DNA from: Planctomycetota bacterium
GTDB lineage: Bacteria; Planctomycetota; Planctomycetia; Planctomycetales; Planctomycetaceae
NCBI GenBank assembly: GCA_024277145.1
Contig: JAJRVU010000362.1
Coordinates: forward strand, 1-41,533
Reading direction: 5' to 3'
Length of the DNA stretch: 41,533 nt
The first letter of the stretch is position 1, and each line of letters begins with the position of its first letter. The position numbers and the translations under genes are program-made. Of this stretch, positions 26,783 through 36,400 are shown one piece after another. The notes below the pieces were generated by a model that did not search any database, was not told where the DNA came from, and saw nothing but the letters and a program-made list of their open reading frames with translations.

Positions 26783-28231
26783 ATGAATATCAATCTTGCC
26801 AGCCAATTGACGCGAAGGGACTGCTTTGCCAATCTTGGAATGGGATTCGCCAGTTTGGCACTCGGTGCAATGCTTCAACGTGATGGTTATGCAAAAGATG
26901 TCAGCGGACAAACACCAACGGGGCAACCACATTTCAGACCCAAAGCAAAAAATGTAATCTGGCTATTCATGAACGGCGGAGTCAGCCATATGGAAAGCTT
27001 TGATCCAAAACCAATGCTGACCAAATATGCTGGAAAAACAATTTCCGAGACTCCCTATGCTGATACGCAGGATCCCAAAAAACTGGCGATTGAAAGATTA
27101 GTTGTTCCCGATGCAAATGGAAATCAGCGGAATAAACTTTATCCATTGCAAATTGGCTTCAAAAAACATGGGGAAAGTGGCATTGAAATTAGTGACTGGT
27201 TCCCGCACATTGCAAAGCAGGTGGATAAGCTGGCGTTGGTGAGATCCATGTGGACAACCGACAGTAATCACGGTGCGCAGACTCAATTTCATTCGGGACG
27301 ACATCAGAATGATGGATCATTCCCGACACTCGGCGCGTGGGTTCATTATGGACTCGGTTCATTGAATGACAATCTTCCTCAATTTATTTCCATTGGCAAA
27401 CGTGAATACTGGAACAAACGAGACGGGCACTATCTTGGTCCATCGCATGATGCTGTTCCACTTAAGATTGATCCGAAAAATCCACTGAGCTTTGGACAAC
27501 CTGGTCGTCCTTTTTCACAGGAATCACAGTCAATTGGACAGAATCTTTTGAAGCAGCTTAACAATCTGAGATCAGAAGACTATCCGAATGACCCTACTTT
27601 GGAAGCAAGAATTGCATCGTATGAGCTTGCTTATCGTATGCAAAAATCGGTTCCTGATGTCGTTGATTTTTCTAAAGAGACTGAAGCAACAAAATCTCTT
27701 TACGGTCTTGATCAGCCACACAGCAAAGATTTCGGCATGAAGCTGCTGGCAACTCGCAGGTTGATTGAGAAAGGAGTTCGATTTGTTCAGATTCAACATG
27801 GTGCTGGCGGCGCAGGGGCATGGGATGCGCACGGCGCTTTGAAAAAAAATCATACCAAGAATGCATTGGCTGTTGATCAACCGATTGGTGGGCTTTTAAA
27901 AGACCTTGACCAACGTGGTTTACTTGATGAAACTTTAGTCCTCTTCGCGACGGAATTCGGACGGACTCCCGGTTCACAAGGATCCACCGGACGGGATCAC
28001 CACATTTTCGGATTTACCGTTTGGATGGCAGGAGGTGGATTAAAAAGAGGTGTTGTTCACGGTGCGACAGATGAAATTGGTTTTCATGCGACTGAAAATC
28101 GTCATTATGTTACTGATATTCACGCCACGATCATGAAACAGCTTGGGCTTGATCCTCGCAAGCTGGAAATTCCCGGACATAAACGGCTTGATATCGATTT
28201 CGGCCACTCGATCAACGAAATCATCGCTTGA
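26783..28231 (+). CDS. DUF1501 protein, Tat-exported, alkaline phosphatase-superfamily-like
   Basis: A 482-residue protein with a twin-arginine signal ([23 protein letters not shown]). The DUF1501 domain fills the rest: [20 protein letters not shown] near the N-terminus, [46 protein letters not shown], and the C-terminal [23 protein letters not shown]. These histidine- and aspartate-rich segments resemble the metal-binding parts of the sulfatase/alkaline phosphatase fold, but no substrate is established for the family. It is the regular partner of PSCyt/DUF1553 genes. The ATG at 26783 has AGAAGGA upstream and is preferred; an ATG at 26753 overlaps the previous stop (ATGATGA) and would add ten residues. 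Confidence 0.92.
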   Translation: MNINLASQLTRRDCFANLGMGFASLALGAMLQRDGYAKDVSGQTPTGQPHFRPKAKNVIWLFMNGGVSHMESFDPKPMLTKYAGKTISETPYADTQDPKKLAIERLVVPDANGNQRNKLYPLQIGFKKHGESGIEISDWFPHIAKQVDKLALVRSMWTTDSNHGAQTQFHSGRHQNDGSFPTLGAWVHYGLGSLNDNLPQFISIGKREYWNKRDGHYLGPSHDAVPLKIDPKNPLSFGQPGRPFSQESQSIGQNLLKQLNNLRSEDYPNDPTLEARIASYELAYRMQKSVPDVVDFSKETEATKSLYGLDQPHSKDFGMKLLATRRLIEKGVRFVQIQHGAGGAGAWDAHGALKKNHTKNALAVDQPIGGLLKDLDQRGLLDETLVLFATEFGRTPGSQGSTGRDHHIFGFTVWMAGGGLKRGVVHGATDEIGFHATENRHYVTDIHATIMKQLGLDPRKLEIPGHKRLDIDFGHSINEIIA

Positions 28232-28293
28232 AGTGAAACAGAATTATTCCTGTTTACACATTAATTATTAAAGAAATTAAACATGGTATTACA

Positions 28294-29232
28294 ATGAGAC
28301 GTATTACAGTGAGACTTTTCGTAGCTAATATATTAATCCTGCTTATTCCCCAAATCGTTCTTGCATCAAAAACGATTGAGCTTTTTGAAGATCCCGGTTT
28401 TGAACGTGGCTTTTCAGTTCTGAAAGCAGTTCCCAATAAAAGAATTCAATCAGGTCTGATTGCTCCGACTAAGGGAAAAGTAGTGCCTGTTTGGGAACTG
28501 GCACAATGGGGAAGTCATTTTGAATTTGCTAACTCCCAGCGAAAAAAAATATCCTCGAACACAATCCAATTTCAGGGTGCTACAAAGAAAATTGTCTTTG
28601 GAGATATGGGGAGCAGTCGTTCAACTCTTATTTTTGATATTGATACCAGAAAGGAGTACAACGGGAAGCTCCGAAAATTGGGTGAACATTGGCCTCATTT
28701 GCTGGTTGAACAACGCTTTAAAAAACATCCAAAGATAACTGAACTCAAAAATCTTGATTACGGGATAGATTATAAAATTATCAAAAGCAAAGCTTTTAAA
28801 CAGGAAGGTTGGAATGATAGCCTTCATACTGCACAATTTCTGGCCTTCTTGACTATTCAAAACAGAAATAAAAAATCAAAAGGATTTGGAGACTACCTCT
28901 GGTTTGGAATTCCGATGTATGATGCACGTTATAAATTTCCAAGGTCACACAAATCGCTGGATAAGGGGACTGGTAAATTCATTTATACTCTTGGTGAAAA
29001 TCAATTTACTGACCAGATTTCAGGGAGTGGAAAATGGATCGCAATTCGGTCAGACCTGTTGCCATTAATCTATGAAGGTTTGGAGACAGCCTGGGAAAAC
29101 GGTTTCTTGAAGGACTCAAGAAATTTCAGTGACTATGAAATTCGTGCTTTCAATATTGGTTGGGAAATTACAGGGATTTATCACGTTACCTCAATAATTC
29201 GTAATTTAAATCTAGAAGCCACAATGAAATAA
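28294..29232 (+). CDS. Secreted protein of unknown function
   Basis: A 312-residue exported protein with a signal peptide (RLFVANILILLIPQIVLAS). The mature part begins ELFEDPGFERGFSVL and continues with beta-rich stretches such as VVPVWELAQWGSHFEFANS, FLAFLTIQNRNK, DYLWFGIPMYDARYKFP and GSGKWIAIRSDLLPLI, ending in an alpha-beta part (YEIRAFNIGWEITGIYHVTSIIRNL). Aromatic residues are common, which would fit a jelly-roll carbohydrate-binding or glycan-acting fold, but I cannot recognise a family. It starts about 60 bp after the DUF1501 gene on the same strand with only a weak ribosome site, so it may be the third gene of that operon. Confidence 0.75.
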   Translation: MRRITVRLFVANILILLIPQIVLASKTIELFEDPGFERGFSVLKAVPNKRIQSGLIAPTKGKVVPVWELAQWGSHFEFANSQRKKISSNTIQFQGATKKIVFGDMGSSRSTLIFDIDTRKEYNGKLRKLGEHWPHLLVEQRFKKHPKITELKNLDYGIDYKIIKSKAFKQEGWNDSLHTAQFLAFLTIQNRNKKSKGFGDYLWFGIPMYDARYKFPRSHKSLDKGTGKFIYTLGENQFTDQISGSGKWIAIRSDLLPLIYEGLETAWENGFLKDSRNFSDYEIRAFNIGWEITGIYHVTSIIRNLNLEATMK

Positions 29233-29235
29233 AAA

Positions 29236-29263
29236 AAGCCCTGCAAAATACATTGCAAGGCTT
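29236..29263 (-). terminator. Rho-independent terminator of the His-rich gene
   Basis: Arms AAGCC-TGCAA and TTGCA-GGCTT with one internal mismatch form a 10-bp stem. Reading leftwards it is followed by a run of seven T, so it serves the minus-strand gene ending at 29298. Reading rightwards there is no T-run, so it is weak for the plus-strand gene that ends at 29232. Confidence 0.8.
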
Positions 29264-29297
29264 CGTTGTTAGCTACTTTAAAAGGATTAGAAAAACT

Positions 29298-30317
29298 CTA
29301 AGCTTTTTTCTCTTTGTCAGAGGCTTTTTCTTTCTTCTCTTTTTTCGCTTTAATCTTTGCTTTAATCTTTTCCATTTTCTTTTTCATATTCTCACGCATT
29401 TTTTTCTTATCTTTATCATTCGCAGCTTTGGTTTCATCAATTTTTTTCAATTGATCTTCCATGAGGATTTTTCTGGCTTCTGTTTGGATATTAGTTTTGT
29501 TAATCGCTGCGTTAGCAATTGCAGATCCCAATTCTTCGCCAGCTTTTTTGATTTCTTCTTCACTTTTTCCTTCAGCAGCTGCAGTCATGATCTCTTTGAA
29601 TTTCTTGAAAAGATCTTTATGTTGATTTCTTCTGTTTTTATGATGAGTTTTGAAGAGTTCCTTGAACTGGTTTTTCTGCTCTTTTGTGAATTTTATTTCT
29701 GAGTAAAGAAGCAAGGTTCGTCCCATGATGGCTGCTCTTTCAGGAGAAAGCTCATGATGACCAAAACCATGCATTCCGTGGTGGTCTCTTCCGTGTGATT
29801 CATGATGTCCTCGGCCTTTTCGTCCTTTATCATGACCTTTACGACAATGCTCACAAACTTTTTTATCTCCATGCATTCTTTCGAAGAAGCTAAAGCCGTG
29901 ATCTCCCTTTCCCATTCGACTATCTGGTCGCATGCCATGATGACCATGACCAAAACCATGATGCCCAGGAGATTCACCCATTAACAATTTGAGCAAAGCC
30001 ATCTTCATAAATGTTTTGCTTTTACCGTGGGGATGCCCTTTGCTGTGATGGTGTCCTTTTTCGTGGTGATGTCCGTGCCCTCGTTTACCGTGTTCGTGTT
30101 TTCCATGAGAATGTTTCCCATGTTTTTTATCTTTGTCAAACGAAGCTTCATCGACTTCAGTATCTTCTTTGTCTGCATTCACAACAGGATTTACGGGTAA
30201 CTCTTTTTCATTGTTTGAGACATTTTCCGCGTTTTCGTTTTCTGCTGCTACTGAAATTGAACCCACAAAGAGGATTGCAATAATCGCAAAACCTGACATG
30301 AAATTTTTAAAAGACAT
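29298..30317 (-). CDS. Histidine-rich periplasmic Spy/CpxP-like protein
   Basis: A 339-residue exported protein, probably a metal-binding periplasmic chaperone or metal buffer. The ATG at 30315-30317 has AGGAG at good distance and starts a clear signal peptide (GFAIIAILFVGSISVAAE); a longer form beginning at 30485 would bury it. After an acidic stretch there is a region at about 70-105 made mostly of His, Gly and Lys (GKHSHGKHEHGKRGHGHHH), then further His-rich parts and one CxxC (CEHC). The C-terminal part (about 195-300) has a Spy/CpxP-like LTxxQ pattern (IKFTKEQKNQFKELFKTHHKNRRNQHKDL), followed by a lysine-rich tail. A metal such as Ni, Zn or Cu is likely by composition, but which one is unknown. 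A terminator follows at 29236-29263. Confidence 0.82.
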   Translation of the reverse strand: MSFKNFMSGFAIIAILFVGSISVAAENENAENVSNNEKELPVNPVVNADKEDTEVDEASFDKDKKHGKHSHGKHEHGKRGHGHHHEKGHHHSKGHPHGKSKTFMKMALLKLLMGESPGHHGFGHGHHGMRPDSRMGKGDHGFSFFERMHGDKKVCEHCRKGHDKGRKGRGHHESHGRDHHGMHGFGHHELSPERAAIMGRTLLLYSEIKFTKEQKNQFKELFKTHHKNRRNQHKDLFKKFKEIMTAAAEGKSEEEIKKAGEELGSAIANAAINKTNIQTEARKILMEDQLKKIDETKAANDKDKKKMRENMKKKMEKIKAKIKAKKEKKEKASDKEKKA

Positions 30318-31036
30318 TCTAATCTCCTGTGCTGTTGTTAAATGGTTTGACACTGGTAACCTATTGTTACTGTATTCTGATTGGATCACAAAGTGTAAAT
30401 CTATCCCTGATTTAAACATAATGGTTAGCTTGGTTAGTTTAATAAACACGAATGGGCTATAAAAGTTTCGGCTTTGTTTTCGCAATAATAAGAATTTGTT
30501 GAATTATAAGTGCTCTACTGATGGCAAGTTGTGGTGATTTTTACAGAAATGCCAGAAAGCGTATTAAAAAGTGTAGAAAATACAATCCTGATGCCGATAA
30601 GTAAGATTGGCTTCTGTGCAATGCTTCGTTTACCAGAATGCTAAAATATAGAAAGTCCTATTTTGTTTAATGTGTTGCTGAGAAAAGATTTATAACTGTT
30701 TGAGAAATAGGATTTGATCTTAATCTGTTTCATATGAGTCAAATCAATCTTTCCAGAATTAACGTAGTTGAATTACAATAGGGAGCTTTTTAAATTTCAG
30801 AAAGCCAATATTATTTTTAATATGAAATTGCCAGAATTCATTTCTATCTCATTCAAAATCAGGATGGCATTTTTTTGTTGAAAACATCAGGGACTTTTTT
30901 AAGTCTCATTAATTTCCGTATCACATCATTATTATCAATTCAGAAGCAAAGAAAGATATCAACAGGAAAAACACCAAAGACATTATCAATTTGCCAGTGA
31001 TCTGATCACGGAAGCATGCAATGAAAGGATTCACGC
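30318..31036. other. Long AT-rich spacer between divergent genes
   Basis: About 720 bp with no gene I can support. It contains a 5-bp dyad (GTAAC-CTATT-GTTAC, 30356-30370) close to the start of the His-rich gene, possibly an operator. A 27-codon plus-strand ORF at 30521-30604 codes a basic peptide rich in Lys and Arg, but it has no ribosome site and is not called as a gene. Confidence 0.4.
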
Positions 31037-34000
31037 ATGCAGAGTTGGCATCAGCAAAGACCAGGAAGGTCAAGCTATAATAAAACAAATAATCAAGTGA
31101 ACTATATGAGTCTTTTTCTCATAGCGTTTGTGCTCTTTCTCCAGAAGCCGCCTGAATATTCTCTTTTCTCTTCTGCTCTCCATGCTGATGATCATTTCGA
31201 TTCTGAAAATGAAGCCAGCAATCAGTTAATTATCAACCAGATGATGTATCGAAATCATGATCATCAACAGCTTCTTAATACTGCTGAAAAATTTGTTGAC
31301 CAAAAGAAGTACATTGATGCGGTTTCTATTCTTCAAATCATGTTTGATTCTACCGAAGACAGTTTTAACCAGAAAAATTATCTGTCACCCCCAGGAAGTT
31401 CCAGGCGTAAAGCTCATTCATTTTTTGAAAAACTTTCACCCGATTTGATAACCACTTACGAAAAACTGTTCGGTCCCTCTGCTGAGGAATCATTCCAGCT
31501 CGCTAAAAAAATAAATTCAACCGCTGCAATACGAGAAATCGTGCGGCGGTTTTTTTACACAGAAGCTGGTTTCCATGCAACAAACTGGCTTGGGTCAAGA
31601 GCACTTGACCGTGGAAAGTATCAACTGGCAAATCAGTATTTCCAGAATTTATTAAACTCTTCTGTACATCAGGAAAAAATCACTAAAATCATCCGATTAA
31701 AATCAGAATTATGTTTATCTATTCTTGATGATCAATATGAAAGCTGGCAGACAGCAGAGGGAAGTTCTTCAAAAAGAGTGGCCTATAAAGTTCAACCTGC
31801 TTCTTTATTTAAAAATAGCGAATCAAAATCACACGTGAAAAACGCGCTTTATGAACTTCAATCTGAGATGGCCTTCAGCGGAAATAATCTTTCTCATTCA
31901 ATTGCAACTCCACCACGTTTGAGTCCGGTCTGGAGCCATCAGTATGCTCATTCCGGGAATGTTTTGTTGGAAAAACTTCTGGAAAACTGGATTGAGTATC
32001 AATACGAACATTCCAGTCCATTGTCCACGGTGAATCGACCGGTCATTGCAGTAGATACCATTGTCTATCGTGATGAAAAAGGGCTTAAAGCATATGGTAT
32101 TAATAATGGAAATATAAAATGGAACTATCGCTGTCAATCTTCCCTGTATGATTCCACGCTTGAATTGCATCGCAAGCATGGGCTTTCTTCAGGAAACCTT
32201 TCAAGAATCAGTTCTTATTTTGATTTGCAACATTCCTACGTTGGGAATTCCATTCAAGGAAGTTTAACCGCTGATCAGGATCGAATTTATTTTATTGATG
32301 GAATGGATTTCCTTAGTGCGGGGCTGAGTCCTCATTCAAATTCATTTTCCACGGATACGGAAAGTACTTCGAAGAAATCAAGAAGCTCCAATTGCCTGGT
32401 TGCTTTAGATATCAATTCCAAAGATGGGAATAGTATTCAACCTGCCTGGAAACTTGGTGATTTTCAGCATAATCCGAAGGATAAAAAATCTGGGCCTGAG
32501 AATTCTCTATCTGAAAATAACCTTTTGGTTGGTCACTATTTTCTGGGAGCACCAGCCATTGGCGATGGAGTTCTATATTTTATTACAGAATTTAAAAGGC
32601 AACTTAATCTGGTTACAGTCAATTCTGATCACGGAAAAGTTCTGTGGTTGCAGGGATTGGGTTTTGTCGACAAGCCAATCCAGGTTGATCGATATCGTTC
32701 ATCCAAAGCCTGTATTCCTGTTATTTCCGGAGGGACAATTCTTTGCCCACTCAGTAATGGGTTGCTGGTCGCCATGGATTCGACAACAGAACAATTAATG
32801 TGGAGTTATTATTGTGGAGATGATTCCAGCATTGCAGAGTATGGAAGCTGGGGACATCACCAGTCCACTTTTGGCACAAAGGGGTTCTATTCCTATCCTC
32901 AAGTTCATGGTTCCAACATAATTTATCTTCCCAGAACTTCCAATTATGTTCATTGCATTGATTTAAAATCTGGAAAAACCAAATGGAAAATTCCCCGTAG
33001 TGATGCAGAATATATTGGGACGGTAACACGTGATCAATTATTGTTAGTCGGAAAAAGATATTGTAAATCGATCAATATGAAAGATGGAACCGTTATCTGG
33101 ACGCAAGCTCCCGGAATGCCTTCTGGTAGAGGTGTCTGTATTGGCTCTACCTATTTAATCCCGCTTCAATCGGGTCGAATATCAGCAATTGATATGATGA
33201 CTGGTCATGAAATTGGATTTTCTCAACAGTATCAATTTAAGGCAACAGATCAATTCATGGAGGGAGAAGGTGTTGAAACGGTTTCACATCATGAAAAATT
33301 TTCCGGGAAAAACGTTTCGAGTCATTGGACACCAGGAAATCTTTCCATTGCAAACGGATTTGTTATCTCTTGTGAGCCGGGGGCTATTACTGCTTTTCCA
33401 CAAGCCGGGTTGCTGTTGGATGAAACCGAAAAAAGACTTGAAGATGATTCTCCATCCATTCAGGATTTAATCCTCGCTGCGGAACTGAACCTGACATTAG
33501 GTCAATTACAAAAAGCAAGAACTTTGCTGGCACACACTCTTAATTTGAACCGAACTGCTTACCAGACCGCTCAGGCAGAAAAGCTATTCAGGGAATTACT
33601 CAATCTGGAAATTTCACGGGGGATTGAAACCAAGCGGGCATTGTATCAATTGGCAGCGTTGGCCAAAACGCCGGTTCAACAGGGTGAATATCTTATGCTC
33701 AGGTCTCGGCATGAGTTGATCTCACCCGAGATTGATAAAATTATTCAGACGGCTCATGACCTTGCTAGTTTAAAATTAGAACAGCCTTTGGTTCTTTCTG
33801 CATCTTCCCGACATTTGGTTTCTAAAGAAAGCTGGATTCCTCACCTCATTAAGGAAGCTTCCGGTAAATTTGAAACAGATGATCATTTTCGTTTTCATCA
33901 ACAGTTAAATATTCATCAACAACAAGCATTAATGAATCAGGATCCCGATTCTCTGCGAAAATTCATTACTAAATATTCTGGCTTTGATGAATCTGAACCG

Positions 34001-35671
34001 GTTCGTGAAAAGTTGGCAGAATTGTTGATTCGTAGCGGGAAATATCAGGAAGCGGAATTTCTTTTGATTCACAACAAATCTTCTTCCAATAAATATATTG
34101 CTGCCAAAGCAAGCATGCTATTGGTCAGGTTATGGAATGATCTTGGATTGACGGAAGAAGCTGCAACGCTCCTTCATGAACTGGAAAATCAATATCAGGA
34201 TACAAAACTGGATGATTCATTGTATGTCCGAGATTTTCGCAGGAGCTTTCCAGAAGAATCTTTATTACAAACGGCGTACAGACAACAGGTTCCCATCGAC
34301 TGGCAAGTGAATCAGGTTTCCATTCAGGAAACAATCTGGCTGGAAAATAACCGGGGACTCGAAAGTGCATTCGATCATTCGCGGGGTCGGTTCTGGTCAT
34401 CCAATAACCGTTCCTTCCATATCCTGAATAAAAGTTATAACAATCAAGGACAGATGGCTTTGATTAATCGGATGTCCGGAGTGCAGGTGGGGGAAATTAA
34501 GGTTCCTTATCGACACGATTTACCTACTCGAACCAAAAACAGTCGTAGTGGTCATTACATTCCGATGGGAAGCCCGGTTTCTATGATGGGAATCTCTCTT
34601 CTGGAATACCAGACAAAAGAACCACTTTGGAAATCTGCACCGAAAGGGGATGTTCGCCCTCATGTTTTGATGAGAGCTGGACCCGCCGGAGAAAGATTTT
34701 CTGTTTTTCAGTCTCATCATACGTTGGTCGTTGTTAATCCGGTGAATGGAAAAATACTCTGGCAGCGAAATGATCTTGAAGCAAACAGTGGATTAATCTG
34801 TGATCAGTATTCCGGTTTAATAGGGGATGAAAAAGTTCTTGTCCTGTTTGGAAGCGATCGGCATGCTTACACTGTGTACGATACCCTGACGGGAATGATT
34901 CTTTATCAGGGAAAACTTCCGAAAAATGAAAACCATCTCAGGAATTCCTTCGGCAGAAAATTCTTTTATGTTGCAAAATATGATAACCATCGCAGGGTCC
35001 GTATCTGGGATCCGCTACACGATGAACTTCTTATGGATGAAAGAATCAACTCTCAGATATTTTCGTCAGTTACTCCTGATCACAAACTGGTATTGGGAAC
35101 ATCTCCATCAAGGGTTCGAGTTCTGGATATCGAAGAAGGAAAGACTTGTCTTGATGTCGAACTTGATAAAGATGCATTTCTTAACCTGAACCACATCCGT
35201 GGTTTTTATGACAGTGGCGACTATTACCTGAACTTGCAGCGGAGTTCATCAAATTCCTCTTCCCGAAAATTCAGTTATTATGCCAGTAATTCTTATCTTC
35301 CTGTTGTTTCCATTCAAGGTGAACTGATTGCGATCAATGCAAAAACGGGAACGATGAAATGGAAGGTGGAGTTACCACAACGGTCTGTCATCCATCTTCC
35401 GCATTATCATCTTCCATTTTTAATGACCATCAGCCGGGTCCGAGATCCCTGGAACAGTAGCCGACAGTCAATGTTGGTCGAAATCATTGATCGAAAAAAC
35501 GGACAAACCATTGGCCTGAAAGATAATATCTTTCCAGACCGAATTTTGCATTTGTCTTATTTTCCCGAAAACGGATTGATTGAATTATTTGGGCAGAATA
35601 CAAAAATCGATCTCGACTTCAGCCGGAAACTGCAAAAACAGGCATCCCTTTTTTCTTCGTCAATATATTAA
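31037..35671 (+). CDS. Very large PQQ-type beta-propeller and TPR protein
   Basis: A 1544-residue exported protein. The ATG at 31037-31039 has AGGA 8 nt upstream; a hydrophobic stretch (MSLFLIAFVLFLQKPPEYSLF) then serves as signal or anchor. Four parts can be seen: a TPR-like region (about 60-260, for example AEKFVDQKKYIDAVSILQIMFD), a PQQ-type propeller (about 330-800) with repeated strands such as GLLVAMDSTTEQLMWSYY, YVHCIDLKSGKTKWKIP and SINMKDGTVIWTQAP, a second helical TPR-like part (about 815-1070), and a second propeller (about 1120-1530) with VVNPVNGKILWQ, YTVYDTLTGMILYQG and IAINAKTGTMKWKVE. Such PQQ-like propellers usually are scaffolds (as in BamB) rather than enzymes. It stands alone between long spacers; it may organise an envelope complex, which is inference. 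Confidence 0.88.
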   Translation: MQSWHQQRPGRSSYNKTNNQVNYMSLFLIAFVLFLQKPPEYSLFSSALHADDHFDSENEASNQLIINQMMYRNHDHQQLLNTAEKFVDQKKYIDAVSILQIMFDSTEDSFNQKNYLSPPGSSRRKAHSFFEKLSPDLITTYEKLFGPSAEESFQLAKKINSTAAIREIVRRFFYTEAGFHATNWLGSRALDRGKYQLANQYFQNLLNSSVHQEKITKIIRLKSELCLSILDDQYESWQTAEGSSSKRVAYKVQPASLFKNSESKSHVKNALYELQSEMAFSGNNLSHSIATPPRLSPVWSHQYAHSGNVLLEKLLENWIEYQYEHSSPLSTVNRPVIAVDTIVYRDEKGLKAYGINNGNIKWNYRCQSSLYDSTLELHRKHGLSSGNLSRISSYFDLQHSYVGNSIQGSLTADQDRIYFIDGMDFLSAGLSPHSNSFSTDTESTSKKSRSSNCLVALDINSKDGNSIQPAWKLGDFQHNPKDKKSGPENSLSENNLLVGHYFLGAPAIGDGVLYFITEFKRQLNLVTVNSDHGKVLWLQGLGFVDKPIQVDRYRSSKACIPVISGGTILCPLSNGLLVAMDSTTEQLMWSYYCGDDSSIAEYGSWGHHQSTFGTKGFYSYPQVHGSNIIYLPRTSNYVHCIDLKSGKTKWKIPRSDAEYIGTVTRDQLLLVGKRYCKSINMKDGTVIWTQAPGMPSGRGVCIGSTYLIPLQSGRISAIDMMTGHEIGFSQQYQFKATDQFMEGEGVETVSHHEKFSGKNVSSHWTPGNLSIANGFVISCEPGAITAFPQAGLLLDETEKRLEDDSPSIQDLILAAELNLTLGQLQKARTLLAHTLNLNRTAYQTAQAEKLFRELLNLEISRGIETKRALYQLAALAKTPVQQGEYLMLRSRHELISPEIDKIIQTAHDLASLKLEQPLVLSASSRHLVSKESWIPHLIKEASGKFETDDHFRFHQQLNIHQQQALMNQDPDSLRKFITKYSGFDESEPVREKLAELLIRSGKYQEAEFLLIHNKSSSNKYIAAKASMLLVRLWNDLGLTEEAATLLHELENQYQDTKLDDSLYVRDFRRSFPEESLLQTAYRQQVPIDWQVNQVSIQETIWLENNRGLESAFDHSRGRFWSSNNRSFHILNKSYNNQGQMALINRMSGVQVGEIKVPYRHDLPTRTKNSRSGHYIPMGSPVSMMGISLLEYQTKEPLWKSAPKGDVRPHVLMRAGPAGERFSVFQSHHTLVVVNPVNGKILWQRNDLEANSGLICDQYSGLIGDEKVLVLFGSDRHAYTVYDTLTGMILYQGKLPKNENHLRNSFGRKFFYVAKYDNHRRVRIWDPLHDELLMDERINSQIFSSVTPDHKLVLGTSPSRVRVLDIEEGKTCLDVELDKDAFLNLNHIRGFYDSGDYYLNLQRSSSNSSSRKFSYYASNSYLPVVSIQGELIAINAKTGTMKWKVELPQRSVIHLPHYHLPFLMTISRVRDPWNSSRQSMLVEIIDRKNGQTIGLKDNIFPDRILHLSYFPENGLIELFGQNTKIDLDFSRKLQKQASLFSSSIY

Positions 35672-36035
35672 GACCGATTTTAAATCTGGTTTCATGTTTA
35701 TTCTTGTAAAACAAAATGTTTCTGATGGTCTCATTGCGTTTCTTTAAATACGAAACAAGGAACCACAGATGGACTCAGATAAACACGAATCAATTTAAAA
35801 TAGAATATTTATTACCACAAAGACGCGAAGGCACCAAGTATTTATTGGAAATTCAAGGGGTGGCCCGACCAACTTGTTTGGTTGGGTGCCGAAGGCACAA
35901 GAAGGATCACCTTCACTTTTCAATATATAATAAACGTTAATTTTTATTTTAATGAAGCATACTAAAATATTCTTGGTCTGCAGAGCAGACCCTACTTATT
36001 TGTGTGTATCTGTGGTTCAAAAGAGAGATCAAAAA
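35672..36035. other. Gene-free region between the propeller gene and csrA, filled mainly by a repeat element
   Basis: No gene is supported. Most of the 364 bp is the MITE-like element described at 35760-36018. The left 88 bp are AT-rich and featureless. Confidence 0.6.
35760..36018. repeat. MITE-like composite repeat with inverted ends and four internal hairpins
   Basis: The ends are inverted copies of GAACCACAGAT (35760-35770 and 36008-36018), with similarity extending over about 25 bp (21 of 25 matching). Inside are four stem-loops: CCAAC/GTTGG (35869-35885), GTGCC/GGCAC with a GAA loop (35886-35898), GAAGG/CCTTC (around 35900-35914) and a perfect GGTCTGC/GCAGACC with AGA loop (35975-35991). 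CGAAGGCAC occurs twice (35826 and 35890). Sequences of the type 'ACCACAGAT' and 'ACCACAAAGACGCGAAGGCAC' are familiar from intergenic spacers of planctomycetes. No transposase is encoded, so it is non-autonomous or a structured repeat. It ends 17 bp from the csrA stop. Confidence 0.7.
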
Positions 36036-36236
36036 TCATCCAATTTCCCCTTTGAAGTTCATGCAGAAGGGAGATTCTTCCATTTCGACTTCAATTGGCT
36101 GGTCTCTTTCTATGGAGACATGTTGAGGTGCAACAAAACCAATCTTGGTGGAAGATTGTCCGGTTTGAAGAATTTTCACCCAGATGTTGTGACCAATTTT
36201 AACGAGTTCACCACGTTTTCTTGATAATACGAGCAT
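36036..36236 (-). CDS. csrA: Carbon storage regulator CsrA
   Basis: A 66-residue RNA-binding regulator that controls translation and mRNA stability by binding GGA in leader hairpins. The start MLVLSRKRGELVKIG is the family hallmark, followed by IWVKILQTGQSSTKIGFVAPQHVSIERDQPIEVE; the RNA-contact residues near Arg6 and the C-terminal VSIERDQ segment are visible. The usual length is 60-75 residues. The ATG at 36234-36236 is preceded by CAGGATG, which is both the ribosome site and a match to the core AGGAUG bound by CsrA, so self-repression is plausible. An 18-nt spacer separates its stop from the MITE-like repeat. The apparently leaderless small ORF lies upstream on the same strand. Confidence 0.95.
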   Translation of the reverse strand: MLVLSRKRGELVKIGHNIWVKILQTGQSSTKIGFVAPQHVSIERDQPIEVEMEESPFCMNFKGEIG

Positions 36237-36400
36237 ATTTTCATCCTGAAAAAAGAAGATTAAGAGAAAAGAACTTTGCGCAATGATTAACTTAATTCTG
36301 AAACCCGGTTGTGGTTTTAATCAACTTGAAAACACGATAACAGGTTTTCGCAGAGGGTTCAGGGCTACATTAAAGTAGCGCAGAAATAGAATACCGAACC

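Noticed and set aside
29253-29702. 150-codon plus-strand ORF rich in Phe and Leu
   Set aside because: It lies antisense to the lysine- and glutamate-rich 3' part of the His-rich gene; poly-Lys/Glu codons read backwards give Phe/Leu. No ribosome site.
35716-36224. Plus-strand ORFs of 74 and 90 codons near csrA
   Set aside because: They consist of the MITE-like repeat and the antisense of csrA; neither has a ribosome site or recognisable protein.
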